This document shows positions 10,405 through 15,214 of a stretch of DNA of 15,214 bases, in pieces (positions within the stretch are counted from its first letter, which is position 1; every line of letters starts with the position of its first letter). The DNA lies in NCBI GenBank assembly GCA_025351525.1, contig JANXVV010000610.1, positions 1 to 15,214 of the forward strand, in the 5' to 3' direction. The stretch is from Humisphaera sp. Lineage in GTDB: Bacteria; Planctomycetota; Phycisphaerae; Tepidisphaerales; Tepidisphaeraceae. The notes beneath the pieces are model-generated. The model did no database searches and was not told the DNA's origin. It saw nothing but the letters and a program-made list of their open reading frames with translations. The position numbers and the translations under genes are program-made.

Positions 10405-13155
10405 TCAATCATCGTCATCCTCTTTCACCGGCCGCACCGCGCTCACCGGCCCGTGCGGGGAATCGGGCATGATGGCTCCCGGTCCTTTCACCGTTTGCCA
10501 GATGATTCGATTCAGCGCCTCCGCCGGGGCGCGGTCGGCTACGCTGAAGTCCATCGACTCCGATTGCTCGATCATTGACTTCAGCGCCGGGCTAACGGGT
10601 TTCACCGGGTTGCCCGCCGCGTTGTACTCCGCGATCAATTGCCGGTCCGCCGCCAGCGCAACATAGGGTGCATCATTACCTGGAGCGGTGTCCCAATTCA
10701 TGATCGGAGACGCCACCGCATCATTCTGGCACATCGGCGGCAGGCCCAGCACGCACTCCATCGTCTTCAGCACGCTCACCGTATTGTGAAAAGTGTGATC
10801 GACGCTCCCGGCTTTGATCCAGGGACTGATCACAAAACAGATCGAGCGATGGGCATCAACATGGTCGGGCCCGTTTTGCGCATCATCCTCAATCACAAAT
10901 ATCGCCGTGCTCTTCCAGATCGGACTGTGGCTGATCGATTCCACCAACTGCCCCACGGCGTAGTCATTGTCCGCCACCATCGATCGCGGCGTATGCTTAT
11001 TGGGATTTGCGCCGACCGTGTGATCGTCCGTAAATCGAACCGTCATGAAATTGGGAACCGACTTGCCGCTGGGATCCTTTTTCAGCATCGACTGAAACTC
11101 CCGATTCCACTCGGTATACCGGCTGGGCATGCCGGCCTTACCGTATGCCGTCATCGGGCGAAGGTAGGCTTTGTCGTTTGACTCCTGAAAGTAGTGCAGC
11201 GGGGCCTCGCTGTCGGGATATTCCAGATCGAATTTGCGGAAGTCGATATCGGTCACGCCTTCCAGATCATGCCCGCCGGGTTGCAACCCCGCGGCGGCGG
11301 GATAGTTGTCGGGCACGATGATTTTGCCGGCTTTGCTGACCGAGTTCGACGTGAAGAAACCGTAGTTGCGATACGTCAGTCGATGCTTCCGCACCATGTC
11401 CCAGATATGACCGCCGGGCGCCTCGGCCACATCGGTGATGGCCGGTGAACCGATCTGGAAATCCTCCGCGTCGGAAATCGGTTTGCCATCCGGGCCCTTG
11501 GCCGGCAAGCCGCCCGTGGGGTAGCCATTGGTCGAGCCTTCAAAATCATACTTCCGCCCCCGACCACTGTAGTTGTACGGCACGTTTTTGATGACATACT
11601 CGTTCGCGTGTCCCTGGGTGCTCCAGACCCACCCGTCACCGCTCACTTCACCGCTGTCGAAAAAGTTATCCAGCAACACGAATCGCTCGGCCAGCGCATG
11701 TAGATTCGGCGTGACCTGCCTTCCAAAGATGCAGAGACTCGGGTCCCCATTCCCCTGCGGCAGATCGCCGAGCACCTGATCGTAGGTGCGATTCTCCTTC
11801 ACGATGTAGATGACATGCTCGATCTTCCCCGCCTGCAAGCCGATCGATTTCAGCGGGTTTTCAGCCTTCACATAGCGGGGCGTGAGATGGTTCAGACGAA
11901 GCACCCGCTCGGTCTGCACCTTCAACTGATCGGCGGTCGGAACCGAAACGCCGGTGACGTTGCCTTCGATGATCCGTTGGATGTATTTTTTGTTCTGATA
12001 ATTCTTCAGGTCGCCATTCGGATTTCGCGTGGCGGTTCCCTTGGCATTCGACACCAGCAGACGGCGGCCATCCGGCGAGACGGCGACGCCCGTGGGATAC
12101 CAGCCCGCCGGAACGTAGCCTTGCAGCGCAGCACTCTGCACGTCGATTACACCGACTGCGTTCATATCCCCGAGCGCAACGTAGAGTGTCTTTTGATCCG
12201 GCGACAATGCCAGACCGGTGGGTGTGGCACCGGGCAGATCCCTGGCGATCTCCGGCCGCAGCAATACGGTCGAAACAATGCGATTGTCGCGCGTATCCAC
12301 GATCGAGATCGTATCGCTGCTCGCATTGGCGATGAAGAGCTTGGACTGATCCCGATTCAGCAACAGAGCCGAAGGATGGGAACCGCTGGCAATCTTCCGC
12401 AGCAAAGTAGGCTCGGTCGGTTTACGAGTATCGAGTACATAGACACAGGCATCGCGCTGGCTGGCGATATAGGCCCGCGAGCCATCTTTCAGCACCGCCA
12501 CCGCCAGTGGGAAATTGGAGGTTCCGGCGATGGTGTCGGAAAATGTAAATCGACCCACTTCCTTCGCAGTCGCCAATTCGTAAATCGCCACGTTCCCGGG
12601 AACGCCAAAGGTGGCACCGGCGGCCACCGGGTCGTTGTTGGCCACGTAGAGATACCCGCGCCCGTCCAATGCCAGGCCGGAAGGGAAATCGCCGGCTCTG
12701 GCGGCGATCTCCCCGGTTTGAGTCAACGATCCATCCGCGCCCAGCTTCAGCATCGCGATGGCATCATGGTGGCCTTGAGCGGCGTACACGGTATTGTCCG
12801 CCCCCACCGCCAATCCGTAGTACAACCCGTTCGTGCCCTTCTGAGCTTTGGTGCCGGGATTAGGGAACTCTACGCGCCCCGTGCCGACACCATCGATGGT
12901 GCGAATGGCGCAGATCGCCTCGCGGAAACCGGCATCCGTGGTCAGGGCATACTGCCCATCCGGGCTCTGGAGCATATGAATCGGCAGGCTGCCTACTTCG
13001 GTGGTCGTCTCGGCCAGATGATCCGCCAGCATTCGGCCAGTGACCAGCGGGGGTTGAGTGCTATCGGCCACGTCGTCCATATCCCGCGGATGTGAACTGC
13101 AACCGGTGATCGCCAACGTTAAAATCAGGGTTCGGTAGATCGAGCGACATTTCAT
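10405..13155 (-). CDS. Beta-propeller and phosphoesterase lipoprotein
   Basis: The 916-residue exported protein has two domains. A signal peptide ends in lipobox ITGC with C19 as the likely lipid-anchored residue. Residues about 45-375 form a YVTN/NHL-type beta-propeller, with repeats such as 'KLFIANASSDTISIVDTRDN' and 'PTGVAVSPDGRRLLVSNAKG'. Residues about 445-830 form a phosphoesterase domain of the phospholipase C/acid phosphatase group (PF04185-like). It starts 'HVIYIVKENRTYDQVLG' and includes 'FTDDH' (708-712) and 'EDDAQNGPDHVDAHR' (756-770), with metal-binding candidates D and H. Propeller plus phosphoesterase is a known pairing in environmental bacteria. It probably hydrolyses phosphate esters or phospholipids at the outer membrane; the substrate is unknown. 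A TTG at 13167 extends the frame by four codons, but the ATG at 13155 has GGAG six bases upstream. It follows the TLDG/NPCBM gene after 84 bases. Confidence 0.9.
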   Translation of the reverse strand: MKCRSIYRTLILTLAITGCSSHPRDMDDVADSTQPPLVTGRMLADHLAETTTEVGSLPIHMLQSPDGQYALTTDAGFREAICAIRTIDGVGTGRVEFPNPGTKAQKGTNGLYYGLAVGADNTVYAAQGHHDAIAMLKLGADGSLTQTGEIAARAGDFPSGLALDGRGYLYVANNDPVAAGATFGVPGNVAIYELATAKEVGRFTFSDTIAGTSNFPLAVAVLKDGSRAYIASQRDACVYVLDTRKPTEPTLLRKIASGSHPSALLLNRDQSKLFIANASSDTISIVDTRDNRIVSTVLLRPEIARDLPGATPTGLALSPDQKTLYVALGDMNAVGVIDVQSAALQGYVPAGWYPTGVAVSPDGRRLLVSNAKGTATRNPNGDLKNYQNKKYIQRIIEGNVTGVSVPTADQLKVQTERVLRLNHLTPRYVKAENPLKSIGLQAGKIEHVIYIVKENRTYDQVLGDLPQGNGDPSLCIFGRQVTPNLHALAERFVLLDNFFDSGEVSGDGWVWSTQGHANEYVIKNVPYNYSGRGRKYDFEGSTNGYPTGGLPAKGPDGKPISDAEDFQIGSPAITDVAEAPGGHIWDMVRKHRLTYRNYGFFTSNSVSKAGKIIVPDNYPAAAGLQPGGHDLEGVTDIDFRKFDLEYPDSEAPLHYFQESNDKAYLRPMTAYGKAGMPSRYTEWNREFQSMLKKDPSGKSVPNFMTVRFTDDHTVGANPNKHTPRSMVADNDYAVGQLVESISHSPIWKSTAIFVIEDDAQNGPDHVDAHRSICFVISPWIKAGSVDHTFHNTVSVLKTMECVLGLPPMCQNDAVASPIMNWDTAPGNDAPYVALAADRQLIAEYNAAGNPVKPVSPALKSMIEQSESMDFSVADRAPAEALNRIIWQTVKGPGAIMPDSPHGPVSAVRPVKEDDDD

Positions 13156-13161
13156 GCGAAA

Positions 13162-13165
13162 CTCC
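13162..13165 (-). promoter_or_regulatory. Ribosome-binding site fixing the 13155 start
   Basis: GGAG on the minus strand lies six bases before the ATG at 13155. The alternative TTG at 13167 directly precedes the GGAG and has no ribosome-binding site of its own. Confidence 0.65.
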
Positions 13166-13188
13166 AAATGCGTTTTTGCTTACTTCTT

Positions 13189-13225
13189 CGTTTAGCGGCA
13201 GTGCCGGAGGCACTACCGCTAAACG
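13189..13225. repeat. CGTTTAGCGGCAGTGCC hairpin
   Basis: The 17-base arms (13189-13205 and 13209-13225) pair with one mismatch across loop GGA. It lies between the stop of the TLDG/NPCBM gene and the start of the lipoprotein gene. No T tract follows on the minus strand. It could weaken read-through or stabilise the upstream mRNA's 3' end, but is equally a dispersed repeat. Confidence 0.7.
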
Positions 13226-13239
13226 ATTGCCAAATCAGC

Positions 13240-15024
13240 TTACTTTACCAGCACGGGTTCCCCCCACAGGGCGGAGACGGGCAGATGAACCTCTCCCACA
13301 CTTTCAATGCGTAGAACCAGCGACTTCACCCCTGCGACATTGACCGATACATTCACAGGATCATCCAGACTCGTCAGGGGCTTGGAGCGGTATATCTCTT
13401 TGCCGTCCGCCAGGATCAGCCACCGCACCGCCAGCGTAGGCAATACTGAATCGGGAACCCCGGCCCGCGCGAGAAACACTTTGTAATTTCCGTCCAGATC
13501 GAACCGCAGCGAGGCACCCGCCTGGCAGAGGATGCCGCGATCGCAGGGTTGGCCGCCGAGACTCATCGCATTTCCGCCGGGAAGGTGAATGGCGTAGGCG
13601 GTGGCGGGAGAAAGGCCCGCATCGACCTCTATTTTGGCGGGCTTTCGATCGACCAGCGAATCGAATCGGCCATCGCCCGCATTGATTTCCGCCACCCGGC
13701 CACCGTCCACCTTGATCGCGCCGGCCGTCTCGTCATCGATCCATAATTGATTCCGCTCGAGCTTTACCGACTGAGCCATATACACGAAACCCTCTCGCGT
13801 TCGCACCACCCACGCCGCCTGTGAAATTCCTACTTCATGCAGCACGACGACCCTGGCCTCGGCACCCATCGCGAGGTCTTTCGGACCAAACACGACGGAG
13901 TTTATCTTCACCCGGCCATCTTTCAGCGACGCAAAATCTCCTTCGAAGAAATCCCCCTTGGTCATCAGCACACCGGTGCCGGTCGGGGGGATCTTGGACA
14001 GTTGGACGGGGGTGACAGAGCCTAGGATCAAGCGGGCTACTTCATTGGTGGAGATCGAGAACGGTTTCCCATCCCCGCGCGTACACTGCACTGTTTTTTC
14101 ATCGGCGGATTGGATGTTCACATGGCCGATGATCGAACCGTTACGGAGGATCACCGCCCGATCGAGCATCGGGCCGGAGGGATGGGATGGGTCCGCGGCG
14201 CCAAGCCTCGGGGGTGGTTCATCCTTGGGTGGGCCGGGTTGAAGGGTAACTCCCTCGAAGGTCGCCGCGCACGCCGCATTGATATCGCGGCTGCAGACGG
14301 CCAACCCCACATAGACTCGCGCCTCCATCTGTATTTCCTGCGGTTGGCCTACCATGACCCAGGAATTTCCGTCGATGGATTTGGACGCGGTGAATACGTT
14401 CCTCATTCGCGAAAGCCGCAACCAGGCCGGGGGCTTGTCTCCGGTGGATAAAGGAGTAGCCGTCATGTCGCCCCCCTTTGCCGACCGCCATGCGAAGCTA
14501 GACCCATCCTGCGGTTTGAGGAACAAGAATGCGGCTTTGCTCCCCCGCTCGTTGAATGCTTCCCGCATCATCAGGCCGGCTTTGCCGTCGGGGTTGACGA
14601 TCTGCAGGTCGCTGAGCCTGGCGATGATCTGCCCGTCACCGCGCAGTTCCTGGTAGACGAAGTAGAAGGAGTCGGCGGTGCCTTTGATGTTTGATCCGGC
14701 TCCTTTGACGGCGTACTTGCCGTCGACCAGCCGCACGCTGCCCGCCGTACCGGTCGGACCGACATCCTGTGTCTTCCAGGCCCGATCGAGCAATCCGTTT
14801 GCGATCGCCACAGGCCGAGGAGCGTCGGCATTTTTCAGATTGGCTTGCAGGATGTCGGATAGGTCCAGCTTGATAGGCTCGCCATGCTTGGGACGAACGA
14901 CGATCTGACTGTTTTCAAAATGAACCTCCCCTTCGTAGATCTTCCCGTCGAGGGTGTGGATCGTCCCGCCATTGGTTGAAAAGGTGAAAAGCAGCAGGAA
15001 AATCGGAGAGAGCGATGATCGCAT
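13240..15024 (-). CDS. Secreted TLDG-repeat and NPCBM-like protein
   Basis: From the ATG at 15024 the protein has 594 residues and an N-terminal signal sequence (MRSSLSPIFLLLFTF). Four short beta units of the form 'L.DG...GEV' followed by a basic or aspartate-rich turn occur at about 20-62, 289-335, 350-395 and 404-447. Residues about 78-264 look like a concanavalin-like sandwich of the DUF1349 type ('SNIKGTADSFYFVYQELRGD', 'AGLMMREAF', 'VYVGLAVCS'). The C-terminal part (about 470-594) resembles an NPCBM carbohydrate-binding module. It probably binds glycans outside the cytoplasm, and no catalytic residues are evident. The frame is open to 15102, but that extension translates the GGTGGCATGGGCG repeat, so the later ATG is preferred despite a weak ribosome-binding site. 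It precedes the lipoprotein gene and follows the partial gene by 78 bases. Confidence 0.8.
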   Translation of the reverse strand: MRSSLSPIFLLLFTFSTNGGTIHTLDGKIYEGEVHFENSQIVVRPKHGEPIKLDLSDILQANLKNADAPRPVAIANGLLDRAWKTQDVGPTGTAGSVRLVDGKYAVKGAGSNIKGTADSFYFVYQELRGDGQIIARLSDLQIVNPDGKAGLMMREAFNERGSKAAFLFLKPQDGSSFAWRSAKGGDMTATPLSTGDKPPAWLRLSRMRNVFTASKSIDGNSWVMVGQPQEIQMEARVYVGLAVCSRDINAACAATFEGVTLQPGPPKDEPPPRLGAADPSHPSGPMLDRAVILRNGSIIGHVNIQSADEKTVQCTRGDGKPFSISTNEVARLILGSVTPVQLSKIPPTGTGVLMTKGDFFEGDFASLKDGRVKINSVVFGPKDLAMGAEARVVVLHEVGISQAAWVVRTREGFVYMAQSVKLERNQLWIDDETAGAIKVDGGRVAEINAGDGRFDSLVDRKPAKIEVDAGLSPATAYAIHLPGGNAMSLGGQPCDRGILCQAGASLRFDLDGNYKVFLARAGVPDSVLPTLAVRWLILADGKEIYRSKPLTSLDDPVNVSVNVAGVKSLVLRIESVGEVHLPVSALWGEPVLVK

Positions 15025-15040
15025 GGAGAGGTTCCGCTTC

Positions 15041-15103
15041 GGTGGCATGGGCGTCTCGCCCTTGCTCTTCCAAGAAATGCATGGGCGAGACGCCCATGCC
15101 ACC
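15041..15103. repeat. GGTGGCATGGGCG repeat, long inverted copy
   Basis: The 21-base arms (15041-15061 and 15083-15103) are perfectly complementary around a 21-base interior. The right arm region also forms a hairpin by itself: GCATGGGCG-AGA-CGCCCATGC (15079-15099), identical to the one at 4419-4439. Its last base falls in the stop codon of the partial gene. Confidence 0.85.
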
Positions 15104-15213
15104 TACCTCTGGTACAACGGGATGTAGTGGTACGGCATCGCCAGAATCGTCGTATAGACTGCCGTTGCGGAAAGGGTGGAACTCCCGGCCAATCGATGAA
15201 AGACATAGGCCAG
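15103..15213 (-). CDS. 3' end of an unrecognised gene, cut by window edge
   Basis: The last 36 codons of a minus-strand frame end at TAG (15105-15103), directly at the boundary of the repeat element. The translated end contains 'STLSATAVYTTILAMPYHY', hydrophobic enough for a partial membrane helix, then 'IPLYQR'. I do not recognise the family. The frame is chosen because it stays open to the edge and stops exactly where the intergenic repeat begins; the other frames continue into the repeat. Most of the gene lies beyond the window. Confidence 0.5.
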   Translation of the reverse strand: MAYVFHRLAGSSTLSATAVYTTILAMPYHYIPLYQR

Positions 15214-15214
15214 C

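Noticed and set aside
11815..13095. Plus-strand open frame of 426 codons
   Set aside because: It lies wholly antisense to the lipoprotein gene, whose signal peptide, propeller repeats and phosphoesterase motifs are clear. The translation is arginine- and histidine-rich with no domain.
13189..13225. Classic intrinsic terminator after the TLDG/NPCBM gene
   Set aside because: The stem is strong, but no T tract follows it on the minus strand, so I list it only as a repeat hairpin.
15025..15102. Longer N-terminus for the TLDG/NPCBM protein
   Set aside because: The extra 26 residues are a translation of the GGTGGCATGGGCG repeat, and the signal peptide would no longer be at the N-terminus.

Overview
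The window reads as a chromosomal piece from a GC-rich bacterium, most likely a planctomycete (possibly class Phycisphaerae). This placement is an inference. It rests on a secreted protein joining short TLDG-type beta repeats to a DUF1349-like sandwich and an NPCBM-like module, a short planctomycete-style HEAT-like protein, weak or absent Shine-Dalgarno sequences at several genes, and intergenic gaps packed with inverted-repeat elements such as GGTGGCATGGGCG, GCCGCTTGCGGCT and ATCCGTG. No rRNA, tRNA, CRISPR array, transposase or phage gene was found.

Layout. Positions 1-572 hold no convincing gene but four or more repeat elements. A minus-strand block (573-5002) carries, in transcription order, an AhpD-like carboxymuconolactone decarboxylase family protein, a membrane protein with two zinc ribbons and a GYF-like domain, tRNA(Ile)-lysidine synthase (tilS) and a SprT-like zinc metalloprotease. 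A divergent plus-strand block (5253-9245) carries dnaX, ybaB/ebfC, a small HEAT-like protein and a cation diffusion facilitator. The recR gene that often follows ybaB is not there. A second minus-strand block (9357-15213) carries, again in transcription order, the 3' end of an unrecognised gene cut by the window edge, a secreted TLDG/NPCBM protein, a large lipoprotein with a beta-propeller and a phosphoesterase domain, and a small coiled-coil protein.

The genes do not form one pathway. dnaX and ybaB are the usual replication/nucleoid pair, and a good intrinsic terminator overlaps the ybaB stop codon. The two large exported proteins are adjacent and co-oriented and could both act in the cell envelope, but no shared function can be proven.

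Most notable points: (1) dnaX contains a run of ten A followed by G, ending in A AAA AAG, exactly after the clamp-loader core. A -1 shift meets UGA after a single codon, which predicts a 390-residue gamma form beside the 636-residue tau. (2) Three hairpin repeat families with unrelated stems share a GAGTAC apex, and one is a BIME-like inverted pair with GTAG flanks. (3) A copy of the GGTGGCATGGGCG repeat family carries a T6 tract and sits where an intrinsic terminator would be expected for the AhpD-like gene. (4) The SprT-like gene has a perfect TATAAT five bases before its ATG, suggesting a leaderless mRNA. I found no clear new multigene defence or biosynthetic system.
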